Assembly (NCBI GenBank): GCA_963681505.1
Contig: OY811979.1
Location: 4,627,473 to 4,691,472, forward strand
Direction of reading: 5' to 3'
Length of the DNA stretch: 64,000 nucleotides
Origin: Eunapius fragilis
Taxonomy: Eukaryota; Porifera; Demospongiae; Spongillida; Spongillidae
In this document: in pieces, positions 46,425 to 58,800 of the stretch
Position numbering within the stretch: the first letter of the stretch is position 1
Layout: each line of letters begins with the position of its first letter
The notes under the pieces: generated by a model
The model's input: only the letters and a program-made list of their open reading frames with translations
Database searches by the model: none
What the model was told of the DNA's origin: nothing
Program-made: the position numbers and the translations under genes

Positions 46425-46505
46425 TCCACTAGACGGAGAGAAAATATTACAACATTACAGCAATGACACATGGGCTTGTAGAAGTCTTGGGATCTAGAGT
46501 CTATC
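46425..46505 (-). pseudogene. retroelement 3'-end fragment (family B-like)
   Basis: acaacattacagcaatgaca and the following gatctagagtct parallel the 3' end of copy C at 34699-34755. Only the non-coding tail remains. Confidence 0.45.
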
Positions 46506-46899
46506 ACCATGGCAACCTCTTCCTCTGATACCACACCCACCACTCACCATGCACCGATGATGCCCCTCCCACAACCGCTCCTCCTCCCCATGCACCACTG
46601 ATGTCCCGTCCACCCACCACCATCCTGTCCTCCCCCTGCAGTTCCTGTCACAAGAGGGCAGGTAGCTTTAATCTAACCCTTCAGAACTGCCACAGCGTTC
46701 AAGACCTCATGCAAGTGCGTGTCTTGTTCTTATGATTATTTTATGATTAGCAGGCCTTTTTTGGAGACCATTTATTAAGAAGCACACACATGTGTATAGA
46801 CAACTGTAGCTTTTAACATACTTACACACTTGTATTAACACCTTTTCGTCATCTAGAACTTCCGCCATTTTTTAGATATATCAACATCTGTTTAATAGC

Positions 46900-48554
46900 A
46901 TGGCTCTATCCGAAGGACCGCCCGAAAAGAAAAGGAAGATCAATCATGGAGAGTCCGGCTCATGTACGGACCCCAGATTGCAACAGAATGATTTTACGTG
47001 GTACGTATGTTTTCCCATAAGCGACTAGTTGGTTGTCAGTAAAACTTACAGGGTAAAGTCCTTTGTTAAGAAGTTATGTATCTCCAGTTGGCAGCCCCGG
47101 ATCCAGGATTTGGCTAAGGGGGGGGGGGGGGGGGGGGGGGGGGGCGGCACATTGACAATGAATGAATGCGAAGCCAGGGGCAGATACGAAAAGCGGGGGG
47201 GGGGGGGGGGGGGGGGGGGTGCTGTCCGTTTTAGGCCCGATACGAAAAGCGGGGGGGGGGGGCGACTGCTTGCCGTACGATGATTTATATCTTGGTTTGT
47301 GCACGCACGCGTGATAGTGCGTGGGGAATGGAGCGGGGGGGGGGGGGGGGGAGGGGGGGGGGCGGCAATTGGTCCCAGAGGGCGGCATTTCGTATGAATG
47401 GGGGGGGGGGCGGCCGCCCCCACCGAGCCTATGCTGGATCCGGGGCGGGGCTGCCAGTTGGTAGAGGGTAGCAGCGTAATAGTAAGCAAATGTGATTATT
47501 CTTATATCTTATTATTAGTCCCATCTGCAATGCAATCTTAAGTGAAGTCTACGTTACTGTGTGTGGCCACAGTTTCTGGTTAGTTATCCAAGTATCTGTA
47601 TCCATGTGTTATCAAATCTTTTTATCTAAGGATGGAACGTTGCCTACACATGTATGGGCTTTGCATAATAATTGTTTGAAATTATGTGCAGCATGGCGGT
47701 ATGCATGTATATGTATATGTGTGCATGCATGTATGTGCATGTGTATTTGCTTTTTTATAATGCACGTGTGCTTGTGTGTAATGCTGTATTTGAACCAATT
47801 TAGTTTCAAGTGTATTAGCAAAGTCTTGGGAGAAGTTTCCGAATGCCCAGTGTGCAAGACTTCATTGCGTGTTCAAAGTCCTATTCATCCCAACTTCCAA
47901 TGTGAGCATGCACCTTTTGGTGGGGGGGGGGGGGGGCAATCACATGATATGCACATGATTCCTTCTGTCTTTAGTGAATGACATTGTGACCAAATACAGA
48001 CAGCAGTTCATCCAGTCCATCTCAAGTGAAGGGATACAGAAGGTTAGTTATGAGAGGAGGCTCATGTGTGTTGGCAACTGACTTGGACCCACAGACCCCT
48101 GATGTCCGGGAGATCCGGGAGATGATTAGTCAAATAAACGATGGTGGTATGTTAACCAGTCACTCTCGTGTTCTCAGTGAGGGTGTACTGTTGCCATAGA
48201 AACACTAAGGAAGCTCTGTAGTAACCTGATAGAACAGGTTCAATGCAGAAACAAGGTTAGGAGTGTGTGTGCATGGGTCGGCCTATTGTGTGATGACTGT
48301 GACAGGAATGTTTTTTGCTTAAATCCACATGTAATCAAATCTTCAAATCACATTTTTATTAACGTTATCTAACTATATGATCATTGTTTCAATGCAAACC
48401 AAGCTGTCACCTTAACCTTATAACCACTTGTATGCACCCACCCTGTTGCAGCAAGAGGAATATATATGTAGTGCAACTATGTTGCATTTCCTCCAGAGAA
48501 CTGTACAGGTTACAGTGATGGTAGGTACTGTATAGGTCTACTGGCCACTAACCC

Positions 48555-48604
<50 letters not shown>

Positions 48605-50752
48605 GTGTGTGTGGTTCCCATAGGAGGCTGAAAAACTGCAGAGTAGACTGGTTGTTGTGGAGAAAGACATTGCAGAGTTTAAGGTACTGTCATTGTCGTC
48701 TTTTTAAAAATCCTTCTTGCACCTGTTAAACCTCAAACAGAAACAGACACAAATTGTCCCAGAATCCAATGTGACACTTCTGTCCACCATCCTTAGTATG
48801 CGCAACATGCGTGTTGAGGCTAACATCACTGATCTTAGCCGTGACTATTTTGAAACACGGATGCCTGTTATGGACGCAAGTATGTGTATGCCATTTGATC
48901 CATGCGGTCTTGTAGATATTTCCTTACCTTTAGCAGAGGGTTCTGATGACACACTACACCAGTTCTGTGATGGCCTGTATCGTTTCACGCGATACAGTAC
49001 CTTCAGAGAACTCTCAGGGCTGGTTTATTCCGATTCTAATGGGAATTCAAGCGCTTCAAGCATAGAATTTGACAAAGATGGTGATTTCTTTGCAGTTGCA
49101 GGTTTATCCAAGAGGATAAAGGTATGAAAATGCGTGAATGTATATATGGGTGAGACCTGTGTATGGCTTACCTCATAGATCTTCAACTACTACTCTGTAA
49201 TAAAAGCCATGGGATTCACCAACCATTTTCCAGAACAGGAGATGACCTGTACAGGCAAACTTAGGTGAGGATGGGATATGTGGGTGGTTAAGCCCAGGAG
49301 GATGGGCATGATGGGAATAGCATAACCCTACTCCATTGAATCAAGCTTTCTCCACACCAATCCACTCAGCTCATTATGCTACAACCCGTACCACAAGGCA
49401 CGGCTTGTGTCCAGTAACTATGATGGTGCTGTATGTGTGTGGGACACCAGTACTGGCACACGCCTTGTGAAGTTCCAGGTAAGGAAGGCACTCTTGGAAG
49501 ATGACTATGTGACTCTTGGATCTTGTAGGAGCATGAGAAGAGGGTGTGGTCAGTGGTATATAACCCAACAGAACCCAATCTTTTTGCCTCTGGGTCAGAG
49601 GATTGCACAGGTGATTATAATTGATATTGTGGTCAGAGGGTTAAAAATGAATTACTTCCTCCCCCAAGTGAAACTGTGGTCTTCCAATCGTCCGCAGAGT
49701 TGCTACTCGTTCCCAACAAAGGATAATGTATGTTGTGTTCAGTTCCACCCTACAAATTGTTACAACCTTGCCTATGGATCAGCTGGTTAGCTTCATAGCA
49801 GTGGGTGCATGTGTGTTTGTGTAAATGGAAATCCCGTAATGCTTCTTTGCTCTTAGGTGGTTCTTGGGTTAGTGTCTGCAATAGTATGTATAAATTCCTA
49901 CCCCCATATTATCAGTGATGTCTTTGCTGCTTTCAAACAGATAACATAGTGCACTACATGGACTTGAGGAAACCTTCAGAACCTGTGGCAGAGTTCAAAG
50001 GTCACCGGAAAGCTGTATCGTATGTCCATTTTATTAATTCGCAGGAGCTCGTATCAGCGTAAGTGCCATCCAATAACACGCACACAGTTTAGTGCGCATA
50101 CCTTTCTTGCAGGTCAACTGATAGTGAACTTAAACTCTGGGACCTCAATAAGGGCATTGTGAGGACATACAAGGGACATGTCAACGAAAAAAAATTTGTA
50201 GGTCTCAGTGTTACCCCACACTTTATTGCATGTGGTGAGTTCCTGCAAAAAAAAAGGTAGTGCCTCATGAACAGCATTGTTCTGCAGGCAGCGAGAACAA
50301 TTCCTTCTACGTGTATTGCAAGCAAGTCTCCAACCACATGCTCAAGTACACGTTCAACGTAGGACACAATATGCTGGTGAGTATCAACACATACTCCTGA
50401 GAAGGTAGAGGGGATCAGCACATACTGGGTAGTCTAGGCAATTATGAATTAGGTTAGGTACTCCACTTATGTGACATCAGCTAGCTCTCTTACAATGTAC
50501 TGCAGCCCGACACAAGCAGTACTCCCGTAGGTGGCAAGGACCTTAATAACTTTGTCAGTTCCGTGCGATGGAGAAAGGTATGTTTTTTTTACCTCTAAAC
50601 TTAAATATTGCATAGGATGGTTTTCCGTTTTTCAGGACTCCAATATAATCATCGCTTCTAACAGCCTAGGATGTATCAAGGTGCGCATTAATTGAAGATG
50701 GTACACTTGTTATGTCTCTCCTTCTCCATATAAGGTGTTGGAGATGTGTTGA
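46900..50752 (+). CDS. COP1: COP1-type E3 ubiquitin ligase (RING, coiled coil, WD40), 600 aa, 19 exons
   Basis: COP1 (RFWD2) ubiquitinates transcription factors such as JUN and ETS proteins in animals, usually in CUL4 complexes. Nineteen exons join in phase: 46900-47000, 47519-47578, 47804-47901, 47975-48042, 48095-48146, 48200-48255, 48452-48520, 48624-48683, 48741-49121, 49179-49264, 49370-49478, 49529-49610, 49669-49785, 49941-50058, 50113-50234, 50288-50376, 50506-50577, 50636-50680, 50735-50752. Near the N-terminus PPEKKRKIN is a possible nuclear signal. The RING finger reads FTCPICNAIL, CGHSFCFKCI and CPVCKTSL (residues about 33-75); a coiled coil follows ([20 protein letters not shown]). 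WD40 repeats run from [15 protein letters not shown] to the end (VWDTSTG, LWDLNKG). The terminal exon gives CIKVLEMC, like the usual KVLEL end; reading through the last donor would give KVRIN instead. It is intact. Confidence 0.95.
47095..47460. mobile_element. dispersed poly-G repeat in COP1 intron 1
   Basis: Four G runs of about 10-28 nt separated by the phrase gatacgaaaagcgggg (twice) and bordered by ccggatccaggatttggcta on the left and ctggatccggggcggggctgcc on the right. The same phrases occur, complementary, at 61690-61905. It is an unclassified repeat family with variable G-tract lengths. Confidence 0.7.
48560..48603. repeat. (TG)n microsatellite in COP1 intron 7
   Basis: TG run of about 20 units between exons ending at 48520 and starting at 48624. 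Confidence 0.9.
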
Positions 50753-51335
50753 GCTGATGATCAAACGTTTGTAGTCATTTTATTGTGTTCATCAGAAAAA
50801 CATTTCTACCAAAGAGATCTTGGGAAGGGATGTGTGAGAGAACCTCCTGGTCACGTGGCAGTTGTGTAGTGTGCTGGTACTGCCCCCACCACTAGCAGTA
50901 GCAGCAGCAACACTGCCCCCAGAAGCAGCACTTGTTTAGTTTATTGCACTAAGAGATAAGCATCTACATCCTCCACCTACCCACACACCCACCCAAGATC
51001 TGGCTGTCGTTGCTTTGTCATGCTTATTGCCATCTGCTCTTTTGACTGTTAATACCCTACCCCGGGAAGCCTTTTTAAAACTCTCTAGCCACTGGTCATC
51101 GTAATGCCTGGGTGTACACAATACACACTATTGCTGTTGCATCGTAGAATCAGTTGGACTTTAGTAGCGAGCGTATTTGTAATACATTAATATTTCTAAG
51201 CTACAGATGTGAGGCAGGCACTAGGTGAGGTATGTGACATACCCTCCACACACCGTACCCCTCACACTGTTATTTTTATTAATATTATTGTGATTACAAG
51301 ATCCAATTATATGACATACAAAAACATGACCAAAA
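50753..51335. other. COP1 3' flank, no gene
   Basis: Contains catcagaaaaacatttctac (50796), the inverse of a fragment at 45587-45618, and short pyrimidine runs. No gene is supported. Confidence 0.5.
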
Positions 51336-51339
51336 CTTA

Positions 51340-51480
51340 ATAACACTTCAGAAGTAATCTTGAGGGCAATATCTGGACATTATAGCCCTCACATTAGCCC
51401 TTACTAGGTTCAGATTGAGTCGGCCATACAGCTCTGGTAGAACAGCAGATTTGGGCCTTGATGACTAGGTTGGTTACTAG
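51340..51480 (-). pseudogene. retroelement 3'-end fragment, family B
   Basis: On the minus strand it reads ELYGRLNLNLVRANVRAIM and SRYCPQDY, the extreme C-terminus seen in copy D (YGRLNLVRANATAILSR). Only about 40 codons remain. Confidence 0.55.
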
Positions 51481-51794
51481 GTCTTCATCCTGAGTGACTC
51501 GAGCTCCTTACCCTAAGAGGGAACTCCTCAACATAAAAAAAAGGTCCATTAATCTTTTCCCTCTGGCTTACCCAGACTCCTCACCTTACCTTGAACTCCT
51601 GTACGTTCCATACCCTTACCATCTCCCTCCATTGTCCACTCCCGCTCTGTCAATATCTGGATCAACACCTTCCAATGTGCATGTGTATGGTTGACCTTGC
51701 ATGCTCACAAATATCTGATGGGAATGGATCAGCCCACCCCACAGATCTGATTGTCAAAATGAGATGTTTATTTTATAAAGACAGATGTGGCAGC

Positions 51795-54700
51795 TCAAGG
51801 AACATAAACATATCTAACACGAACAAAACGTTTCTCATGGACGGTACGATCAAAGCAAACGTTGACAACCAGAGGTTGATGATCGAGAAAGGCTTCTTGT
51901 TGGCAAATAATTGATGCTGAACCCTGTTGAACCTCATATGCGTGGTAATGACTGTCATATGTGACTGTCACCAACTCTTGTAGTAAGAAGTAAATTTGTT
52001 TTGGGTTGTCCTCAAAGTGTAGCATGTACTGTATTGTACCAAACTTTGGAACTACATCGTTGCAAACCAATGGGACAACATCCTGAACATTGTACTCGGT
52101 TCCTTTCATTGCAACTTTTTTCATTCTGGAAAAAAGAAGTGCATTAACTTTTTATGATTGCATGATTAATTAATTTACCTATACACATTTGTTTGTGGAT
52201 TTACACCAAAGCAGTCACTTATTGTCTCGGCCTCCTTGAATTCACAAACTTTCATTTGCACAGCTGTAATATTTGTAATCAATTTTAATAATGTATAATT
52301 GTATATAGTGCTTACCTCTCCCGGATTCAACCTGATTACAAAGGAATTTCTCAGGTTTCATTAGCTGGTAGCACATGAATTGAGCGTGCCTCTTTGCGAG
52401 TGTTTTGGCGATGTTTTTAAAGTTGCCAATGACTTTAGCTAATTGTTTCATATACTGATGCTTGGCTTCAAATCGCATGCTCCACATATTTGACAATGGA
52501 CCGCACCTATACAACAGGTTTTAAATTATAAAATTATATATATATACACTAGGGCTTACTTTTTTATCCAGCTTGGCAGATGTACTAAATAGTGCATCTT
52601 TGGGGTTAAACGTTTACGGTACAGCCTTCGATAGGTATCAAGGTATGAATGGATCATGTCTGGCATTTCATCAAGCATTGCCTGCATAAAAAAAAACACA
52701 CATAGTAAAAACTGTCACAATAAAATATACCAAACATGCCTTCGTTATCTTTGGAGCAAATATATAATCCATGATGGACAGAAGTTGGGTGAAATTATTC
52801 CATCTCTCATCACCAATTGGGATTCGATCCCCAATGATAAGTGGCATTGCTCTCATTAGACACCACATTTGAGCAGCTAAATGATAAAGTTACATAGTGT
52901 AATCATTATGGCTGGATGCAAAAAAAAAAAACAAAGCATACCTGATTGTGACAATGAATTATCCTTGTATATGGCTTCTCTACTTATTGGTGTTGGAATA
53001 TTAGCCATATCACAATACCCAAATGCAAATATTGACAACCGTATGTTGAATTCTTCAACTGTTATAACATTCAATGTTATGATGCAGTGCCTTAAGATTA
53101 ACTTGACTTCAATCGGACAAACTCCTTCAAACAGCACATGCATCGCATCTTGGACAAGTTGTTCCGAAGAGTGAAAATACATCAGCGTATTCAAGACAGA
53201 ATCACTCCTTAAACCGTATACCCGAGCATAGTGCCGTGATAGAACACTGTCTAGATCAATGCAATTTGCACTGTGCGAGCTTTTGCTTCTCAGTTGAAAC
53301 TCGACTTCAAAGAACTGTAAACAAGTATGAATAAGTTGGTGCATGTATTGGGAAATATTATGAATAATATACAGGCAAACCCAACCTTGTACCTATAACT
53401 GGAAATGCGGTTCTAGGTTTTTGGTTGTCCTCTATACTCACTCCTCAAATGTCCTCACATTCCATCATCACTTTCTATCTTCTCCTGCCTAAACTATTCC
53501 TCCCTTTTGATGGTTAATGGATGAATTTGACTATAAACTCTATGCATGAGCTGCTGGTATGCTGATTGGTCAAGCTGTTGATAAGTGTTGATTGCATAGC
53601 ATAGTGTCAACTAGTCAGGAGCTTTGTCAGTTCACGCCCCCTTCTGCTCTCAACTCAACACAACTATGTGATCCCATACTAGACAAACAGACAAGGTGCA
53701 TCCAACCTGACATCATGCCAGCATCAGTGCTAAGTCAGAAGCACTGAACAATAAAAATTATTATGTGTCTTACATTGTCTTGCATAGTGGCTTTAGTAGC
53801 ATAGCAATCACGGCATACTCGGGTAGCAGAATGAAGGCCGATGTAGCCACCAATCTATTTGAATTAGATTGCGCTGATGCCAGTTCAATACGTCATGGCA
53901 GTATAACCAGCTTACCAATTGCGAGGACAAGTTATCTGCTGTGATAACTGAGATTGTTCCGTAAAGTGTTTCTTGTTTACCATGTATGTAGAAGTTGACA
54001 CCCTGAAACCAAAAATCTTAATAGTTGAACACTACAATGTGAATTATGTAGTGTATTAAATTTACCTTTTCAAGTTTTTTGACATCTTCAATGAAGGGTT
54101 GGAGGATAACATCAATTCCGTATTTCTTAATAAAAGAATACTTGCACACACATAGCAACTGAATGCTACACTGTTTTGATCGCAAGACTGGGGGTAAGTT
54201 ATCCAACGTATAATAGAACATTCCTGAGATAAAAAAAAAACAGTAAAACGTGTAACTTAACACAAAACTTGTGATGGGTATACCAAGCTTGTGCTTTCCT
54301 TTATGTGATCCAATAGGGTTGCAAACCTTAAACATAACAACATTAATGCATATAAGGAGAGTGAGTTAACAAATTTGAGATAATATACCTCCACTTCATC
54401 ATAGAATAAATGAATTTGCAATCCATTAGGGTGCACATGAAATAAAGCATTAGACATGAATGAGCTACCATCACAGAAGTCTGCAAGACACTGATCATTT
54501 GGGTGTGGGTTGAGAATCTAAAGAAGGGTATATAAATAAATACAGATATATATCTACACACAATTGAACACTTACGTAATTCGATATGACTGGAGATTTC
54601 AGTAAGCATTTGATGGACTCTATTAGTGGTACATCGTAGCACTTATCCCATGTTTCTGTCAAGTTTTGTCGGATATTCGCAATTGCCACTGGAGAGAGTT

Positions 54701-55411
54701 TCCGTTCGATTGGATCCTACATTTAAAAGCAATTGTATATCTATATCATCCTTATGTAATACAACTGTGCACAAATTGACGTACCATAAAATCAAAATGG
54801 TCTTTGAAGAATTTGTGCCGTTGGTATTCTGTGTGAAGGCCTTTGAACGGCTGTACAATATCCATGGAAAGAAAGTGACGTAGGTCATCTCTGCGAGAAT
54901 CGGGCGATCGCGAGTTTGCCACAGCAGATTCACAGCAAGCTATCGAGCATCGTTCAATCTCTTCTAATGCCATCTGCCATATCTCTTCGAGGTCTTTGAT
55001 GATACCATTCATTGCTGTTTGCGTGATCTTTCGCTCTTCTAAAGTTCTTATCACAAACTCCGCAACGGCGATCTTGAAACTACTAGTGCTATGCGAAGGA
55101 CTTGCAGCTGCTTCGTAGCCGACGTTGAGATCATCACTGACAATGTTGTCGTCGTCTCGTAGCACTGGAATATCACTGTCAAGTGGTGTTGCCGGTCCAG
55201 AATAATCTCCATGGTCATGGCGCGAGTATACATGTGCCCTATACGCATCAGAGTGGTCCGATGTATACTGTCTATCACATAGCCCGCAAGGAAAACTTAT
55301 AAGTGGCCCAAACTTGTGAGAGGCACATATGTGATTTGCAATGCCGGTTGGACGTAGATCTGCATATAAATGACAGAGGCTGCATACAAACTTATCGCCT
55401 TTCTTCTCCAT
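51795..55411 (-). CDS. intact 13-exon transposase-like gene, 832 aa (CACTA/Plavaka-like DDE family)
   Basis: Minus-strand exons 55411-54785, 54716-54576, 54517-54389, 54326-54284, 54223-54066, 54002-53916, 53854-53774, 53314-52942, 52876-52740, 52681-52560, 52506-52316, 52263-52185, 52125-51795 join in one phase to 832 codons with no stop. The N-terminus has two C2H2/BED-like fingers (FVCSLCHLYAD...H, CGLCDRQYTS...H). The core reads MFYYTLDNLPPVLRSKQCSI, YGIDVILQPFIEDVKKLE, VITADNLSSQ, CRDCYATKA, QDAMHVLFEGVCPIEVKL and LTPKMHYLVHLPSWIKK, then MWSMRFEAKHQYMKQL. These match a widespread uncharacterised animal family that resembles CACTA/Plavaka transposases; D (TADN), D/E (QDAMH..FEG) and E (RFEAKH) are candidate catalytic residues. 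The intron 52739-52682 starts with GC. Terminal repeats were not found, so it may be a transposon or a domesticated gene. Confidence 0.8.
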
Positions 55412-56215
55412 TTTTCTGATCGTTTTCCGATTGTACTATACAAGTTATAATTATTTGTTGGCAGTTTTTATATGGGACCTGTTCATAAATTACGTCACGC
55501 AATTTTTATGCCATTATGTCACTCCATTATGGACCTCTCCACCCCTCGTCACACATTATCCCATACTGATGTATTGCTTTATGTATACATCGTCACACTG
55601 CCCCCCCCCCCCCTCCCCCCTCTGCATGACATATTTATGAACTGCCCCTATACAGCTCTAGCTAGAGTTAACCACCATTAATACACACTATAATTTTGTT
55701 TGTCGGATTTTATGGTGTAGTGCTTAAAGGTCTCCTTCAATGCAGGTATTGTTCCCAATGCACGAGAGATGTAGTAGCTCAAGTCACCTGACGGGAAGGT
55801 GAGGGGAGGAGTGGGACTATGTGGATGTGATGGAAGGTGGGATGGTTAGGATTAGAGTTTTCACACTGCACTTTTTATGCCCTATGGATTTTTATTGTAC
55901 TTGTCATAGATGTGGATGTTTAAAATGAGACATCCAACATCCATCAATCTATACATTAGACTAGCCACCCTTACAGACTGGCAGTGGCATTTACAAGCAC
56001 ATAGCTAACTGCTTATGTCAGTGAGAGCCCTGTCATTCCCTCTGTGGTGTTAACTGATGACCTGAGAGAACACACAATCAGATGGACTGACCCAATTATC
56101 AAGTCGAGCAAGCATTTTTAACACTTCACACGGTTATTCATGTGTTGAAAGAAGTAGAAAGAAGTGATTGGTTGGATCAAGAACAATTACGTAAATAATA
56201 ATTAATTTTACATTC

Positions 56216-56269
<54 letters not shown>

Positions 56270-56480
56270 TGTGCTGCATACCTATGTTTTTGTTCCTAAG
56301 AGATTGCAGATATCCTCTATCTCTGTCCCTCCATGTCACATTTCACATGGGTAATATGTTAATGACCTTGTGTAGAGATGCCCCCCCTCCCCTTGTATTT
56401 ATATATAGACTTCACATAAATAACTTATCATAATCAGTGGTGAATCAGATGAATACAACACATTCACTTTATTGAATAAA
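55412..56480. other. spacer with poly-C and (TG)n, no gene
   Basis: Contains a C-rich run (55602-55622) and a TG microsatellite (56219-56266). No exon chain is supported. Confidence 0.6.
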
Positions 56481-56512
56481 CTACAGGTCAGTGGGCATCA
56501 AGTGGGTGAGCA

Positions 56513-57083
56513 TTAAAAGGAACCAGAAAGGAACCAGCTGGGCCCTTGGTCCCTTTCAAATGGACAGTTTAGCGCTTGATCCAGCATGTACTTGACCAGG
56601 AAGAAGGAATATCTGCTGAGGAGGTAGGGGAGGGGGAGATTAAGGTGTTCCCTGCAAACCACACCCCTCCTCCTCCTCCTCTCCCCAGTAACACACCATG
56701 GTCTTCTTGCTGCTGCAAAGAACTTCTTGAACAGTTCAAACTTGGCTGCATATGCATCAGTCATGACAAATGCCCTCAGAATGCAGTTCTGAAGGAGGGC
56801 AACACTGATATGTGTGTTCAGGGTGACCAGAACGACTGCCTCTTTTCGAGAGGGCAGGGGCGAGGGAGGGGAGAGGAGGGGTGGGATGATGTTACTCTCA
56901 CTTGAATATCGTGTCCAAACTTTCTCATGTGCATGACTTAATTACATGGTTACCAGTCGTATACCCTCTCATAGCCACACCCACTTGATCACTTACCTGA
57001 ACAGCCAGCAGGATTGGGGACAACAGCTAGCATCTTAGCATAGTCATCTGCTAAGGGTAGCCTTTTGGAGTCATAGACCATAC
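56513..57083 (-). CDS. unrecognised three-exon 3' gene end
   Basis: Minus-strand exons 57083-56997, 56835-56697 and 56615-56513 join in phase and end in TAA. They read MVYDSKRLPLADDYAKML, then VVLVTLNTHISVALLQNCIL and MTDAYAAKFELFKKFFAAAR, then FFLVKYMLDQALNC and a C-terminus WFLSGSF. The segments look helical and soluble. I do not recognise the family. The first exon begins mid-codon, so upstream exons are missing or lie further right. Confidence 0.4.
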
Positions 57084-57287
57084 CTGCCTCCATGTAGTTC
57101 CTTCATGGAGAAGGAAGGCATGGGAGGACGTAGCAAGAGTGAAAGATTGGGGAGGAGAGGAAGGGGAGTGAGGAGAGGGAGGGAAAGGGAGGAGTGAGGA
57201 GGAGGGAGAGGTAATACACCTACATGAAACTTAGAATGACCAAAACATCCTACATGAAACATACCAAAACACCTACTTGAAATGTGG

Positions 57288-57289
<2 letters not shown>

Positions 57290-57340
<51 letters not shown>
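57290..57340. repeat. (CA)n microsatellite
   Basis: CA run of about 23 units. Confidence 0.92.
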
Positions 57341-57349
57341 TTACACCAT

Positions 57350-57484
57350 GTTTCTCAGCGTATGCGGAACCACTGGAAGGGACTCAGGACCATCCTCTAG
57401 GGGTTAAAGGTCCATATCATGTACTCACACAAGCACAAGCATAAGCAAACATACACACACATGCATACACACGCATAACTACAG

Positions 57485-57528
<44 letters not shown>

Positions 57529-57545
57529 GCACGCACACAAACCAC
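57350..57545. repeat. inverted duplicate of 45885-46100
   Basis: ggaaccactggaagggactc, ctaggggttaaaggtccata and the complex CA-rich tail (acacaagcacaagcataagc) are the reverse complement of 45885-46100, nearly identical over about 190 bp and lying 11.4 kb apart. Confidence 0.9.
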
Positions 57546-57547
57546 CA

Positions 57548-57720
57548 CTAATCCATCTCGGCATCCACACTGTCCTGCTGCCATGACAACAGGCGGGCAG
57601 CCACACGTTCCAGGTGGAGGTTCCGCCTCTTGTTCTGCATGTTACAGGGGCACTTCTGGATCTGCTCCAGGAGAGTGTAGTTGATGAGTGAGGGCAAACA
57701 TGGCCTCCTGATAGTGGGGC
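57548..57720 (-). CDS. unrecognised C-terminal exon
   Basis: Minus strand reads SLINYTLLEQIQKCPCNMQN, KRRNLHLERVAARLLSWQQD and ends SVDAEMD with a stop. Composition is exon-like (charged, helical). No family recognised and the upstream exon is not located; it ends at the edge of the inverted duplicate. Confidence 0.35.
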
Positions 57721-57889
57721 ATGAATCATCATTTCATGCGTACACACATTACGCATGAAATGATGTATGCTAGCAACTGGTAGGCAATTGATGGGTAGGG
57801 AGATAGGAGGATGGGGGAGAGGGATACAGGGGAGGGGATGTGCCATACTCACCCTGAGTGTGTCCCCAACTGGATCAGGTACAAAGTCC

Positions 57890-58412
57890 ACCATCTACTG
57901 CCGCTTGCTTTTTTGCCCTTCAAGCCCTGGATGTATGCCCCAAGGCTCTTCTGCACAGAGTCTTGCATCACAAAGCTCACAAACTTGTCCATGTCCTAGG
58001 CCCTCGACTGCACAAACTTGTCGATCAGGTCCCCCCTGAGGGATAGCTTCATGGTCGCCCGCGAGGGCTGGGAGATGGCCAGGTAAGGAAGGAGGGTACT
58101 CAAAACCTTCTCAGAGAGACACTCAGCCTTGCACACCTTGTACACAAGGCCCACCCTCACGGCCTCCTTGGGACTGAACAGGTGGCCCTGCTGCAGGGCT
58201 GCCGCTGACCCATAAAGTGGGTGTGCATTAAAGAGAACCAGCCGGGCGCGATGACGCCCACCTTGGCAGCGGTGACCCCAACTCCCTAGTCTCCCTCCGC
58301 GGCAACGTGATAGTCGCTGGACGATGGTGCCGGCGGCCAGGCAGTGATCGTTGATGGCCGCCACCGTAGGCACTGTGGACGAGTACAAACACAATCACAG
58401 GTATTGCACATG
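57890..58412 (-). pseudogene. enoyl-CoA delta-isomerase-like (ECI1-type) pseudogene
   Basis: Fatty-acid beta-oxidation isomerase of the crotonase fold. After a minus-strand acceptor (ccacag, about 58384) it reads VPTVAAINDHCLAAGTIV, shifts frame through DYHVAAEGD-stop and VTAAKVGVIAPGW, shifts back to YGSAAALQQGHLFSPKEAV, RVGLVYKVCKAECLSEK, ISQPSRATMKLSLRGDLIDK, and meets a TAG in FVQSRA-stop-DMDKFVSFV before MQDSVQKSLGAYIQGLKGKK. Two frame changes and two stops in about 170 codons indicate a non-functional copy, unless base quality is poor here. Earlier exons (mitochondrial targeting part) are not found. Confidence 0.65.
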
Positions 58413-58653
58413 CTTTCAGCAAGTGTTCTTCAGTTACACCGTGCAGCTGCGTGGTGTTTGTGTCGGAAGTCATGTCTGGAGCTTCATCTGAATAAGTTTT
58501 TTTTTTTATTATTACAATTTAAACTGCACGTGACAGCGCACCCCGGTCTCTGGCGGGAAAGCCGTACCGGTTTAAAACGCTCGCACTTGGCAGTTGCGTT
58601 CAGTTTTTCTGTTCAAACAAAAGTTGCGAAACAAACGTACCGGTAGGCAAAAA

Positions 58654-58800
58654 ATGTCACACACCGACTTCCTCAACGCCCTTGCCGCGGTGTGCGAGAC
58701 AGCAGAGCGGATACCCGTACCAAGGAAAGGAGGTCCACCTGACGACCCACACTATCTCCACTCTTCGGAGTGCCCTCCTCACGCCTCAGGGTACTACTCC
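58654..58800 (+). CDS. first exon of an unrecognised gene, cut by the assembly gap
   Basis: ATG at 58654 opens MSHTDFLNALAAVCETAERI, PVPRKGGPPDDPHYLHSSEC and runs into the N stretch still open (49 codons). It lies about 240 bp from the pseudogene on the opposite strand. No family recognised. Confidence 0.4.
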
